A DNA stretch of 64,000 nt from Wolfiporia cocos (lineage: Eukaryota; Basidiomycota; Agaricomycetes; Polyporales; Phaeolaceae): the NCBI GenBank assembly GCA_029448655.1, contig JACCLO010000008.1, forward strand, positions 930,001 through 994,000, read 5' to 3'. The position numbers were made by a program, and so were the translations under genes. The notes under the pieces were generated by a model, which did no database searches, had not been told where the DNA came from, and saw only the letters and a program-made list of their open reading frames with translations. Below, piece after piece: positions 24,420-36,257 of the stretch. Positions within the stretch are counted from its first letter, which is position 1; each line of letters begins with the position of its first letter.

Positions 24420-25430
24420 TCAAAGTCGCAAAGGCACCAATTTCCTGCCTCGCTCGCGTTCGAGGTCCTCCTTCGCCCGCATCCCGGAGCCCTTGTCCAG
24501 CCTCCGTCCACCTCCGCCAATGCCATTACCCAATCCTATCGGCGCATGACCCGGCATAAGCATGCGCACCACCGCCCTGACCACTTGCAAGGGGTTCCGG
24601 CTGCCCCACACCTTCGCACTGGCGTCCTTAATCCCCGCCGCCTTGAGCACTTGGTAGACGTTCGGGTTGCACCGAAGGCCAAACCCAACGGGGCGCGGGC
24701 GAAGGATGACGCGCGTTGACGCGAACTTTGTCTCCATCTCTGTCCACAGGGTGCGGTCCTCGAAGCGCTCGATGTAGTCCATGTTGCGCACGGCTGCGGC
24801 GAGTGCGGCACGCATCGCGAGCTGCGCCTCGTGCGCCTTGCCTTCGCCGATGCCCACCAACCCGTTTTGATTCCCGACGACCATGACGACATGCTGTCGT
24901 GGGATCTTGCCCTTGCCGGTCTGCTGCACGACGCGGCGGCGGATGACAGGGTAGCGGAAGAGGCCCGCAATCTCGCTCGCCGTTAGATGGAGGAAGGCGT
25001 AGGGCCCGCTGAGCTCGGCGCGCTCTTCTCGCAGCCGCTGCGCCTCAGCATAGCCTTCCGGATCGGCTTCCTTCATCTGTTCCCGGAGCGCGACGAACAT
25101 CGAGGGATCATTGCGGACGGTCACTTTGTTTTGGAAGCGCGAACGGCGGCCCGGAGGAAATGTTTTCGACTCGTGAAGGTCCAGGAGGATGTCAGGCTGC
25201 ATCAGGTCAGGGTACCCGGCACCCTGAGCGTTCATTGCCTCAACGGCATCACCATGCTGGGCGTGCTCTGTTGGAGAACCAGACGGCTTGGAAGTACTGG
25301 GAGGGCCAGGGGTTTCGGTACTGCTGTGTCGTACGAATGAAGTCGACAACCCCAGAGGATGAGAAATTATATGGCGTGCCCTAGCGATATTGCGCGAGCC
25401 AGACACAGCATGTCTGGATAGGTTGTTCAT
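24420..25430 (-). CDS. MRPS5: Mitochondrial small-subunit ribosomal protein uS5m
   Basis: A single exon of 336 aa. The product is part of the mitochondrial small ribosomal subunit, where S5 lies near the decoding and mRNA-entry region. The N-terminus MNNLSRHAVSGSRNIARARH is Arg/Ser-rich with no acidic residue, fitting a mitochondrial presequence. A fungal extension follows (about 30-150). The S5 N-terminal RNA-binding fold includes TGKGKIPRQHVVMVVGNQNG and GIGEGKAHEAQLAMRAALAA, and the S5 C-terminal fold includes FASTRVILRPRPVGFGLRC and ASAKVWGSRNPLQVVRAVVR. The frame stays open to 25,616, but no ATG occurs upstream of 25,430 (the far codon is TTG), so the 336-aa start is chosen. It is divergent to the PITH gene. 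Confidence 0.92.
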   Translation of the reverse strand: MNNLSRHAVSGSRNIARARHIISHPLGLSTSFVRHSSTETPGPPSTSKPSGSPTEHAQHGDAVEAMNAQGAGYPDLMQPDILLDLHESKTFPPGRRSRFQNKVTVRNDPSMFVALREQMKEADPEGYAEAQRLREERAELSGPYAFLHLTASEIAGLFRYPVIRRRVVQQTGKGKIPRQHVVMVVGNQNGLVGIGEGKAHEAQLAMRAALAAAVRNMDYIERFEDRTLWTEMETKFASTRVILRPRPVGFGLRCNPNVYQVLKAAGIKDASAKVWGSRNPLQVVRAVVRMLMPGHAPIGLGNGIGGGGRRLDKGSGMRAKEDLERERGRKLVPLRL

Positions 25431-25705
25431 CGGTGAGAACAACGTCGGCGCAGCACCAAGTCGACTCGGAGTAGAGAGGCCCGTGACCGCGTCACGCAAG
25501 AGAACTAGCTCCCGTGACAGATTTTGATTTGTCACCACCCATACGCGGATATCGTCCGGTAGCGCCGATCGCTTGATCTGTGGCTTCCCCAAGCATTGCA
25601 CGTATCGCACGCGCAAGCTTGTCCTTGTAATAACGCTTTCCTGCTTCGCATCATTCTACAAGTGAACTTCATTCCACTCCTATTCGTAGACGAACGGAAG
25701 CGACC
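25431..25705. promoter_or_regulatory. Bidirectional promoter region
   Basis: Only 275 bp separate the start codons of uS5m (minus) and the PITH gene (plus). Both promoters must lie here or overlap the 5' coding ends. No clear TATA box is visible. Confidence 0.5.
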
Positions 25706-26540
25706 ATGGCCTCAGCTGAAGAATCCATTGCATCTCAACTGGAAGGCGTGGATTCGGCTAATCTATATCCATTCATCCAGAAATCAAAGTAAGCAATCAT
25801 ATACGGCCTGCTCAGCAGCAATTTAAGTATAAGCAAGTGTGCATGGCTTGAACCTGACTGTACCAGAGGACGCGCAAGCCGTCATCAAGCCATGGATTGA
25901 ACGCAATGACAATTCGAAGTATGCAGAATCCGGCGTGGACGACCAAGTGCGCAATAGTGGTCAACTGTGGCAATCCATTGCAGCAGTCTGAAATGTTGTA
26001 GGTAATCATACATGTACCATTTTCGCAGAATGTACGTGTGAAGTCTATGCTGCTGAAGTTGGGTGAGTGTTGAGTTCCGTGATCCTATCGATTTCTGGGA
26101 TTCAACCGCACATAGGAAGAGGAGAGCAGATGCCACGGCACCTTCGTGTATATGCGAACAACACCAACATAGTTGACTTCTCCGAAGCTGAGGAGTTGAA
26201 GCCGGAGTTGAACATCAGCTTACTCGAGGGTGAGACAGGTGTCACCGAGTACCCCCTGCGCAGCGCTGCATTTGCGAACATATATTCCCTCTCGTTGTTT
26301 TTTGTATGTTCAGATTCTACCGCTATTATACCGTGCTAACGTTTGTTCAACAATGACCAGAGCGAGGCTGTAGGTGGCGAGTCCCTGGTGATATACTATA
26401 TCGGCTTCAGAGGAGACAGTCGGTCACAAAGGAGGGACGCCTCGCAGATGCTGGAGATTCCTGCCGCAAATGCGGCGGACTCGAGTCTTGTAGATCGATT
26501 GGCGCAGAAGCAGGGCGCACAGCAGCCCACCGCTCGGTAG
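25706..26540 (+). CDS. PITH-domain protein (PITHD1-like)
   Basis: Exons 25706-25788, 25838-25946, 26002-26062, 26116-26303 and 26361-26540 give 206 aa. The PITH domain is the proteasome-interacting domain at the C-terminus of thioredoxin-like TXNL1; stand-alone PITH proteins such as PITHD1 are 200-210 aa. Visible blocks: SNVHGLNLTVPEDAQAVIKP (about 28-47), VIIHVPFSQNVRVKSMLLKL (65-84), then RVYANNTNIVDFSEAEEL, and a C-terminal block with YYIGFRGDS, the conserved strand near the domain end. It has no thioredoxin CxxC module, so it is the short type. A role with the proteasome or cytosolic protein turnover is inferred from the family. All four introns are 49-57 nt and phases agree. Confidence 0.88.
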
Positions 26541-27625
26541 CGACGGACGTGTCCGTTGTCCGGGGATCCACTACTGTTTCAACCATAAATGGTGAGCTGG
26601 CTGCGTGTCGTTCTCCGGTCAAGACTGAAATTTCTATCACGGCAATCACATCGTACTGGCCGCAAGTTAAGGAGATGTAAGACGCGGCGATGTACGTATA
26701 TATTGGATACATACGTGATCTGTTCCAGTGCAGTGGGCGTGGCCTGCCAGAGCGCTCAATGATGCAACCGGATGACAAGTTATGATTGCGCATCCTCAAT
26801 TCGTGTCCTTCACAGGGTGTGCATAGCATATCGCACCATCTTACGGTTAACGTAATCACCGCATTCGCTAGCCCTTGAGGGGAATACCAACCGTCAGGAA
26901 TTAGATGCGTTCCTTGCCCCTTCTCAAACTAACTGGTGTTATCCAGCTAGGCGAGGTGGACTTATGTCAAAACACTTCAACCATACGAGTCCGGAAAATC
27001 TTGGCAACGCCAAATACACCGTTTAAACCGTGCCACATACGCTTACGACGAGCTAGTAGCCGGTCGGATCTCAGTAATTTCTTCCATCGACACGTTGACA
27101 CATCCCGCCGCCAATCAAGTTCATCTCATTGACCTGTTCCTCCATATAATCTGCTAGAAAACTGTCAGCGACTGGTGCCTGGTTTCATCCGCCCGTGCCG
27201 GCGTGGCGCCAAGCGTTGTTGCATGATCTGATGGCAGTCCTTGTTCAGGCCCGTTAAAACAGTATGCAGGCTTTGCTAGCGCAAACGCACCGTTCCAGCG
27301 TAGTGCAGTATCTGATATCTCGTGCATGCAGCCACTCTTGGTGATATTTGTGGCAAAAGCTCAGGTGGCTAATTTCGCCTCGACGAATGCTACTGCAGCC
27401 GAGCTGGGCGCTCCATATAGCTGAAGCCTGCAGGATTATGGCGCCTCCGGACGATGATCGTACAGATCGGCGCCTGGGGTCTAAGCAAGTGCAAGGGGTA
27501 CGGGTGCGGACTGTTTTTAATACAGCTGCCATTCGACGGCCTTGTCCTAACGTTGCCGGGGTCTAAGGTTCAGCGCATAGTGATCAAATACGTGCTGCTT
27601 TGTATGAAATCCCCTTGTCTCTGCC
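26541..27625. other. Intergenic region
   Basis: No supportable gene. Short ORFs on both strands (26,905-27,132; 27,254-27,566) lack motifs and overlap each other. Confidence 0.5.
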
Positions 27626-29203
27626 ATGGCACAGTGGACCCTCTATACCGAGGTGTAAGTGGTTTATCGGTCTTGTTGTGATCAAAACTCTGACATCAAA
27701 CCGGTACATTGAATCAGGTTTATATCAAACTGGGTGAACACCGCGTGCACGGGTTCGTTTTGCCTGTCAATTCCTACTTCATTTATCTCAGAAAATATGT
27801 CCTCCAGCATTGTTTTGCTACGACTACTTCTTGACCCTCGATCGCGAGGCACAATACGTGTGGACTTACAAGCCAAAGTTCTCTATCGCGAATGTGCTCT
27901 TCTACGGATTTCGATACTCCGCCCTGTTCAACACCATATTGATTGTCCTGACCTGGGCACATCCAGCGAGTTGGCTGAACAATAGCGAACAGGTACGTAT
28001 CTCATGTGTTTTTCTTGAGAGAGCATTTCTCATGTAAGTCAATGTCAAGTGAGGGAACTCAGTATCAACAAGTAACTTGGCATTGACAGCTCTCGTAGTT
28101 GTACCGCTGTCACGCTGGCGCAAATTTCTTTTAGTTTCGTCCTCATGTGTAGCTCAGCCGGTCAGTCTCTCACAATGCACTTCAAATTTTCGTGCTCATA
28201 TTGTTTCTAGTGTTCTCGGCGTTGAGAGTGTATGCCATAACAAGCCGCAACATTTGGCTATCTCTCATCACAGGTGCCCTAGCATTAGTCTATCCCGCGA
28301 CTGCCGGTGTAAGTGTGACTCCCGCAACTGAAACATGCTTGGAAACTAGAGGTTCTACTGCCGCTCACATTCATCTAGTATTCACTGATAGTGCTGGAAC
28401 CATCTTATGCTGCGATCCTCAGCCCAGGATCACAGCCATGCGCTGTCAACGTTGATTCTCCTGGTTGGTCAAAGCGCGTATCACTTAAGCACTCGTTACA
28501 CAAGTAACAGTTTCTCACACTATCGCCTTCGATCTCACTGTACATATAGCTGTGAGATTAATCGGTTTTATTTCTCCCAGCCGATCATGGCTGACATTAT
28601 CTTAGGGATGATTGGCTCCAGAGCATCATCTGTGGCTTCTGATGGCTTCATTTTGATCATCACCTGGCTTTACATTCGGAAACCCGTGGTGCCAGATAAT
28701 GATACAGAGAGCTCAAGTGTGACTGCAGTCCTGATGAGAGATAGTGAGTGTTGTACCCTTGACATACTCCAGAATTCTGCTCAGGAGGATGCAGCCATTT
28801 TATATTTCGGGTGAATTTTGACAGTATAATCGATCCTCCCGGAGCGTTCACATCCGTGATCAGGGCTCTTTTTATCGTCAACGTATTAGGAATTATAATC
28901 GAAAGTGTCAAGGCCATAACGGACAGTGTAAGTAACTCCAATCCAACAAAGGAATGCGTGCATACCGGAAAAAAAAACAATATCTTTAGGTCGATATACT
29001 GTTTGCTACATTGACTCCTCTGTGAGTTTCAATTGCATTCTGCCGGTCTGCATATCCGTATACTGTTCATGATCAGATTGACCGCCACAATCCTTTCGCG
29101 CTTCATGTTCGATTTGCGCGCGGTTTCCAGCAAGGGTGGTAGTAGCCATCAGTCATTATCTAACAGCATGTTCTCTACTTTCGCTGTCGCTCCTCCAGGT
29201 TAG
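27626..29203 (+). CDS. DUF6533 multi-helix membrane protein, copy 1
   Basis: Multi-exon gene of a family expanded in Agaricomycetes; about seven helices are expected and the function is unknown. Exons read: 27626-27654, 27718-27752, 27808-27992, about 28099-28160, 28211-28308, about 28379-28463 and several short ones to the ITATILSRFM-like end near 29,120. Family marks in order: ALFCYDYFLTLDREAQYVW (DUF6533 core), VFSALRVYAITSRN, SLIVLEPSYAAILSP, SRASSVASDGFILIITW, ILSRFMFDLRAVS. The frame then closes at TAG 29,201-29,203; a Ser-rich alternative tail would run to 29,372. One junction (27,992 to 28,099) does not close in frame with the canonical sites I find, and exon 6 to the SRASS exon is uncertain, so exact protein length is not given. 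Copy 2 is at 37.4-38.9 kb in the same orientation. Confidence 0.7.
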
Positions 29204-29466
29204 CTCGAACTCATCAGATGATGTCTCTGACCTCACTAAACCCCCCTCACTAGAGAACCAGGGCGAAGGCGATGCAATGGATTCTGCTACCGACGGAATG
29301 GACTCTCAGCGAGAACAATGGGTCAACCATGGCATGAACTCTGCTGATGTTGAGATGCTGGTCATATCTTGATGAGATCAACGCCAGTGTCTGGAGCAAA
29401 GCTTCCACCCACAGACTTCATCCCTTGGCCATCTTGTGTTGATACAGGTTGTCGAGTTCAAAACTC

Positions 29467-30060
29467 ATGATGATTATTGAGCCAACGATGTACTGCGAGT
29501 CGTATGAGGGGTCATTCTCCGCTCACCGCACATCTGCTGTACGACTGAATTCCAGCTATGCTTCACTATTGCGAAAATATGAATGTGTCTGGCCCACGAA
29601 TCTATTCCTTATCACGAGCATCGATGACCTGCATCACACAAGCTCAACAGTTCTGGCAATCGTACGCGAGGAATTGGTAGGGCCTAACCTCATAAGGCGT
29701 TCTCATGCACTGACGCATTTCGTGAGGCTCAAAGCGCGCCCAGATGTGGCCAATCATCATTTGTTGATGGAGCCTCAATATTTGAATGATGACACCTACG
29801 TCAATCCTAATGAAACTGAAACTCAGCTAGTGTTTGCATGTGTGGTACGTGCAATTCCGCTTCCGTTTCAATTAAGGGAATATAGTCTAAGAAGCACACG
29901 TCGCGACGTCTTCGTGTGTTGTTCAGCATACGAACCTCTCTCAACCCCCTCACCCCCTCCCCACACACGGAGGACCAAAGTTAGAGCTCAACATCGCCGC
30001 CTCATTGGAATTAGTTGTCACAAAGGAATGCCGTATGGGGTCTCGAGATCCTCACAGTGA
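29467..30060 (+). CDS. Uncertain ORF, 197 aa
   Basis: An open frame starts at ATG 29,467 just downstream of DUF6533 copy 1. I recognise no domain, signal peptide or helix. The C-terminus is basic and has a Pro/Ser run (PSPPPHTRR). It may be a spurious frame or part of a gene with unseen introns; codon use does not clearly favour coding. Confidence 0.2.
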   Translation: MMIIEPTMYCESYEGSFSAHRTSAVRLNSSYASLLRKYECVWPTNLFLITSIDDLHHTSSTVLAIVREELVGPNLIRRSHALTHFVRLKARPDVANHHLLMEPQYLNDDTYVNPNETETQLVFACVVRAIPLPFQLREYSLRSTRRDVFVCCSAYEPLSTPSPPPHTRRTKVRAQHRRLIGISCHKGMPYGVSRSSQ

Positions 30061-30565
30061 AGGCGGCAAGATCAGTTCTTGTAATACGGACCGCGACTCG
30101 GAGGCGAAGAACATACCCGCGTCTGCCGTAGGTGTGTCTCTGCGTTGACTACATTTGGATAGCGGAGAGATCCTCTTTCTCGTCAACATTAGACCGCCTA
30201 CCACGCCTCATCAGCTGTAGGTATAAGGGACGTGCCTGAGTTCATCTATGTATGTATAACCACAAGAATGAAGTGCAGATGACCTTCATCAGTGCCCCTT
30301 GGATTAGGATTGGATTAGGATAAGCCATAACTGATGTTCCTGGTTGACCATTCCACAATGTATGACTGACTTTCACGGATAGGACTATCGAGCGGCGTGC
30401 CTGGTATCAGTGCCTATCTGTGAACCCCCTGGCCGGTCATTTTGCAGATGTGATCAAGTGAGTGCCGTGGGCGTGAAACTGCTCACTTGATTGATACGTA
30501 CTGACGTTGTATGTACATCAACTAAACCAGAATTGTCGCTTCGTGCTCCAGCCTTGAGATCTAGC

Positions 30566-30700
30566 GTAATGATGTGCCAGACCCGGCTTTGGGCCGTGAG
30601 CCGGGCCGGGCCGACCCCTACTTGGGCCGGGCCTTACATGAGACGGCCCAGGGCCCGGCTTGTGTCTCAGACCGAGCCGGACCAAGCCGTTGAGCCCAGT
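30566..30700 (+). repeat. GC-rich DNA-transposon-type end
   Basis: Starts TAATGATGTGCC and continues with GGGCC/CCGGG-rich sequence, unlike the AT-rich surroundings. It is the inverted counterpart of 36,095-36,257 (reverse complement begins TAGTGATGTGCCGGGCCCGG). Such a terminus followed by GC-rich subterminal repeats resembles hAT-type elements in basidiomycetes; that assignment is from general knowledge. The flanks of the two ends do not share a target duplication. Confidence 0.4.
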
Positions 30701-31057
30701 GAAAATCCGGAGTATTTAAAGATATCTAAATGATTCTGGATGTATCTAAATGTAACTGCTAAGGTTCAATGTAACGAAATATATCCAGTGTAATCGAAAT
30801 GTATTCGTCGTATCATGTGGCCTACTAAGTAGATTGACGTATGCCAACGAACGACAGATCTGATGCCTAAGTCTGCGTAACGTTAACGCAGACGTAGGGT
30901 GGTTTCGTATGCTCCGTACGTAGGCTTCCATTAGCATGCTTACGTCGTTACGTTTTTTTGTCGCTTACGCTATCTTGCTGCACTACCGTTCGTACATTCC
31001 TCCTTACCCTGCTTTGTATACAACCCCCTGCTTCCAATAAATCGTCGAGACAACACG

Positions 31058-34000
31058 ATGCCTCGAGAATCTGTATACAAGATAGAGATGGATGATAAAG
31101 GGAACAAAGTCTATTTTTGCAGCTGTAGTCGACTATGCGAAAAGAGGGGCTCGCCTTTTGTGGGCAAAACTACCTACTGCACACATGCCAAGTATCGCAG
31201 AGAAGACGCCGCAAGGAGAAGAGCTGAGAATAATGCTCAGAATGTATTCTTTGAGGGTGGGGTAGATATGTATTCTGCTCAGGGAGAGCGCACGTTAGTA
31301 TGTCAATTTTAATGGCACCAGCCGCAACGCAAATATTGATATTAATAAATAAGGAGGCGTCAAACAAAGAGAGCGACGATAGGAATCGGGAAAACGTTGA
31401 TAAAAACAATGATTCCTACGCTGACCGTGAGTTTTGTCATTGTAGATACTGTGAACGATATTGATTTTTTGCAGAAGACGTACCAGAGGGCGTTGGCCAC
31501 GCAATTGCACCACAAGAAGACGAGCCCATGAATATGGAGCTACAACAAAGAGACCAGGAGATGGCTGAGGTAGAGGAGCCCATTTTTGAGGTACGCAAAA
31601 AGCCTGCGGCGCTGGTGTAGTGACCTTAGAGACTTGCGCTGCACAATCCGAAGTCGTAGATGCCCGCGACTTGCACAAGCGCCCTGTAGCGCAGCCTTAC
31701 CTCAAATCACGTGCAACTTCCTAACCCAGGCATGAGGGTGTGCGACCCTACTCAGGACACTGGTATTATTGCAGATATCACAGCTGCGGAAGAAGAGGAC
31801 GAGGAGCGATTGCTTTTTGGGCATCTAGCTATGGATCTCCCTGTTGGCCTTCTGGATGAATTGAGCCTAGATGATGACTCTGGCACTCAACTTGGCAACA
31901 ACTTCAACCCATCCTCTGAAGATCTCGGCATTCCTGATCAGATAACTCTAAAGGATCTGCGTGATACTGTGGACATGCAGCATCTCCTTAGAAATTCAAG
32001 GCTGAAGGACGAAATAGCTGACCCCGGAGTACTCGAGCACATTCGAAATCCCCCTACCGAGCTCGTCAACATCAATGACCCTGTTATAACTCTGTCAATC
32101 GAAGTCTACTTAGGATTGGACTATGTCACTCAGGAATATTACAATCTTGTTCGCAGAGCTGTAGCTCAATGCCTTCCTCACATTGAAATGCTCTCATTCT
32201 CTGAGGTTAAGGCCAAAGTGGCTGAGATCACCGGAATCATTGCTCTGAAGCACGACGTGTGTATCAGCAGCTGTATGGTGTTCACAGGAATATACAGTGA
32301 CCTTCTTATTTGCTCGTACTGCGGGGAAAATTGCTATGTCGAAAAATGCGTTAGGAGAAAACATGTCAATGTACCAAGAAAACAAATGACTACTATACCT
32401 ATAGGTCCGGTATTACAAGCCATGCGCCATTCTGTGGTCAGCTCAGAGGGTGCCAACTACTGTTCCAAAATCACTAGGAAGGTACTCAGATCTCTCCTCG
32501 CCAACGACTCCATTATTCCAGAATATACCGACTTTGTACATGGTGAGGATTACCTCAATGCTTGTGATAAGGGTGACATTGGAGACGACGACATCATGCT
32601 CATGTTCTCCATGGATGGTGCGCAGCTCTATGCGTGTAAGCAGTCCGATTGCTGGGTGTATATGTGGGTATTATTGGACTACACGCCAGAGGTCCGGTAC
32701 AAGAAAACCCATGTTATTCCCGGCGGCATCATACCAGGTCCTAACAAGCCCAAAAATGTCGACTCTTTCATTTTTCCTGGCTTGCGTATCCTCAGCTCTC
32801 ATATGATCGAAGGACTTAAAATCTGGGATCTGTGTGGCGGAATTATTGACTCAAAACTATTCCTCCTGCTCACCACTGCCGATTTAGTGGGGATGACTTA
32901 TCTCAATGGCTTTGTCGGGCAGTCGGGTGCCCAGGGTTGTCAAATCTACTGTCCTCTTAAGGGGCATCATAAGCCAGGTTCTGGTTACTATTATCCTGCA
33001 TGCTTAAAGCTGGACAACTACGATGTTGTGAACTGCAGTCATGAAGATGTCGAGCCGCAAATTCTCGACTCTGTCGAGGCTTCTAAGCAGTAGTATGCCA
33101 ATCTCACACGCATGCTGGGTGTGAGGACAGATAGGGAATTTCAAAAGCTGCACTTAGAAACCGGAATTGCAAAACCAAGATTATTTGGAGGTCTCCCACT
33201 TAGGTCTACACTAGGACTTCTGATATGCTTTCCTGCAGACATTATGCACCTCATCACAATTAATATCCCAGATCTATTCATCAGTCTGTGGTGCAGCACG
33301 ATCCAGTGTGATCCTAACGATGATAGATCGACATGGAGATTTATGGTGCTTACCAAGGATACCTGGGAAGCGCATGGTAAAGCTGTAGCCGCCACCACTC
33401 CATACCTTCCCGGATCATTTGACCGTGCTCCCAGGAATATTTCCGACAAGCTTACTAGTGGCTATAAGGCATGGGAGCACTTAATCCATCTCTACTGTCT
33501 CTGTCCGGCACTCCTTTACAACATACTTCCTGAAGTATTCTATTGTAACCTCTGCAAGCTTGTCAGAGGTGTTCGCCTGCTTTACCAATGTAACATCTCA
33601 TGTGCAGATATCATGTAGGCGTCCGTGCTATTTATCATGTTCAAAAAAGACTACGAGCTAATTTATTACGAGCGCAAAACCGCAAGATTGCATTTCGTGC
33701 GGCAAAGCATACACTCTGTCACTCATATTCCTACGGAGACTGAATGTCTTGGCCCTGAAATCATCTTCTCCCAGTGGCCCATGGAGCGTCTTCTTGGGGA
33801 GCTTGGGTTACAAATCCACAACCATTCAAGTGCATACACAAATATGGCAGAAATTGCTGTCAGGAGATGCCAAATGAATGCAATACACGCCATGATTCCT
33901 GCACTCACCGAGCCCCAGTCGCTGCCACGCAGTGCTATTGATCTTGGTGGTGAGTATGCTCTTCTGCGGAGAAGCGAAGACAAGGCCACTCCTATTACAG

Positions 34001-34569
34001 ACGCAGAGAAGTGCATCATAGTACCATATCTTGAGAGTATGGGAGTTGCTATGTCAGCATACTGGACCTCTAATCCCACCATATCAAGATGGGCACGCGT
34101 AATTCTACCTAATAAACAGGTCGCACGATTGTTATGGAGAGAATCTGATACACCTGTCGAAAAATTACGAATTGCACACAACGTAAAGGTGCGTGTGCTA
34201 GTTCATTTATCTGCGAAGTGTCTGATGGCTGACGTATCCTAGATATATGAGAATGGAATTTACATGATTGCAGAAGTTCAATATTTTTTCCAAGTTCCCC
34301 ATCTCCACCGCAATAGTGACCTTGCACTTGTGTCAGCGTACTCAGACCCAGACCAGGATCTACTCAATTACTCAGAAAATACACTTTACTCGTGCAAATA
34401 CCAAGGTGCTCGCAATCTCAAAGTCGTTAATGTAACCTCAATTCAAGCTGTGGTTGCAATGACACCACATCCTGCCCCCTATGGCCCTCACGGACGCAAT
34501 CTGGAGGGTAATTTTTTTCTTGCAGAGAAGCTCGGATTGGAATTCTCACTGGGCGTTGAGCCCCAGTGA
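31058..34569 (+). pseudogene. Tnp2-type (CACTA/EnSpm-related) transposase, inactivated
   Basis: Degenerate multi-exon transposase. The N-terminal part from ATG 31,058 has a Cys-rich module (FCSCSRLC ... TTYCTHAKYRRED), typical of Agaricomycete Tnp2-like proteins. The large middle exon (31,711 on) has acidic N-terminal sequence, a zinc-like CSYCGENC, then FSMDGAQLYACKQSDCWVY, IIPGGIIPGPNKPKN-like and LKIWDLCGGIIDSKLFLLLT, TYLNGFVGQSGAQGCQIYC and KGHHKPGSGYYYPA, all characteristic of Tnp2. The frame is broken by in-frame TAG at 33,091-33,093 and TAG at 33,616-33,618 with coding similarity continuing in the same frame after each. A third TAG at 34,240 is removed by a normal intron (34,189-34,242). 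The last exon ends at TGA 34,567. The copy is likely dead but not old, since no frameshift was needed to read it. Confidence 0.8.
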
Positions 34570-35783
34570 AAAGCCATCATATCCTTAGTGTATCAGTAAA
34601 TACTAGTAAATATCAAAAATATATTGAGATAACCATTTATACTAGAAGCTATCGAAAGCTAAATGCCAAGAGTCTGGGCGGTCAGATCACCAATGCCAAG
34701 ACTTTTGTCATACTCGTACATACTAGTTAATATACTCAACATATCCTTGATTAATAGAAGTCGCGATTGAGAATTTTTCGAGCAGATGTCCAGTCGCAAA
34801 ACTGCAAGTCGACGTCAAGTCAAAAAGTGTCTTGTGGGCAGCAACCTGGACTTCAACTTCATTGCAAGCAGCAAGCCCAAGCACTCACGTGAGCTGGTCA
34901 TTCAGTTGTGTCATAGTACAAGTACTGTCCTGTCTCGAGTCGTCCATCTCTTTTTCTTATCTCTACCTCATACTTCCACCATCTCCCAAGGTATGCATGG
35001 CTCTGGTGAGGTGATTATAGAGAAGATTGGTTGCTTCATGCAGAACACAGCAAATGAAACAAGATTCAGTGAGTATATGCATGCTCAACACTTGTCTCTG
35101 ATAACTTCCATCTGTAGATACAGACTGCAGAGGTGCGTGCATTCCCCATTCTTGCATTGCGCCCCAAGATGACACTTCTCCTTTATCGGACTCCAGGGAC
35201 TTCGTCTGGATAGGTTACAAATGCACAGCTTAGATACGTACAATCCGTCCCTTTTTATGCTAACGGTGACTCATACCACCCTGATTATCAGCCCCCCGAC
35301 TCCCACCGTGCCCGCCATTTCCATCTTGGCGCACTATTGACTCCGATCGATGCACGAATCCGATCACACCATCATGCGCCGAGCGCATCGACTTCCAACA
35401 TATGTTTTTGAGTGAGTCAGAGGATGAGATTCGGTGGATTTTAGTATTTTCTGGTAGCTGTTGATAGATTAAAGCAATTAAAAAATGAGGTCTGATATGA
35501 ACGAGTATGCTCTGATTGAGTGAGCCTCTGCATATTGGTATGTTTAAGTATCTTGGGATAGTCGCTACATTTTCAGACAGGGCCATCGGGTATTTTCTGT
35601 GTAGTTAGTAATATATTGGAATGCTATCCTACTAGCTTGCGGTACGTTACAGTGGCTTCTAGTATACTACCGGGTGCCTAGAAAAATAGCGAATTCTATG
35701 AAGAGTCCAACTTTAGTATCAGATCATATCGGGTAGCTACTGATAGAATCTGATATGAGGTACTTTCACTGGGGTTGAGCCCC
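34555..35783. repeat. Element with long degenerate inverted ends
   Basis: The start GAGCCCCAGTGAAAAGCCAT and the reverse complement of the end (GGGCTCAACCCCAGTGAAAG) share CCCCAGTGAAA. A looser match continues for about 45 bp (CATATC, TATCAGTA). Between them is 1.2 kb without a convincing gene. A related GAGCCCAGTGAAAA lies at 30,691. It may be a small DNA transposon next to, or an end of, the Tnp2 element. Confidence 0.4.
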
Positions 35784-36094
35784 GACCTGGTGACCCTAAT
35801 GTCCAGCAATTACAATATAAGACTGTACATGGTAGAAATATGCTCAAATCCAATGTAGTGCCTCTGTGTTGTTTCTTTCGAACCACAGAAAAGTCAAATC
35901 TTTAACGTTGAAGCCTGCCGTGCACCTCTGGGCGCCTATATGATACCCCATATGGCAGGTGCGCTACCGAACGCCGCACCGGTGGAAGGTTATTTTGACA
36001 CTTAATCCTTCTATAAACTGTAGGCCTCAGCGTTCCTTTTCACCAAGGAACAGTTGATAATGGTGTATTTTAAACTTTATTGGTGACTATCCTA

Positions 36095-36257
36095 GCAGTA
36101 GTAGGCCCCGGCTCGGCCCCGGCCCAGGCCGGGCCAAGCCGTGAGCCGTCAGTGGGAGCCCGGCCTGAGGTTTTGGAAAGCCGTGGGCCCACGGCCGTCC
36201 AAAGCCAGGCCAAAGCCGGGGCTTTTGGGCCGGGCCGGGCCCGGCACATCACTACTC
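36095..36257 (-). repeat. GC-rich DNA-transposon-type end (inverted partner)
   Basis: The plus strand ends GGGCCGGGCCCGGCACATCACTA, the inverse of the 30,566 end. The segment is almost pure GGCC/CCGG permutations with internal palindromes such as CCGTGGGCCCACGG. It interrupts a minus-strand open frame that reads MTPDYISEAKFVEKWG upstream of it (36,336 downward). Confidence 0.45.

Noticed and set aside
25431..25616. N-terminal extension of uS5m to 398 aa
   Set aside because: The far codon is TTG and there is no ATG before 25,430; the sequence from 25,430 starts with a good mitochondrial presequence.
33091..34242. Three stops in the Tnp2 frame, all as mutations
   Set aside because: The third (34,240) lies in a proper intron with GTGCGT donor and TCCTAG acceptor; only the first two count as damage.
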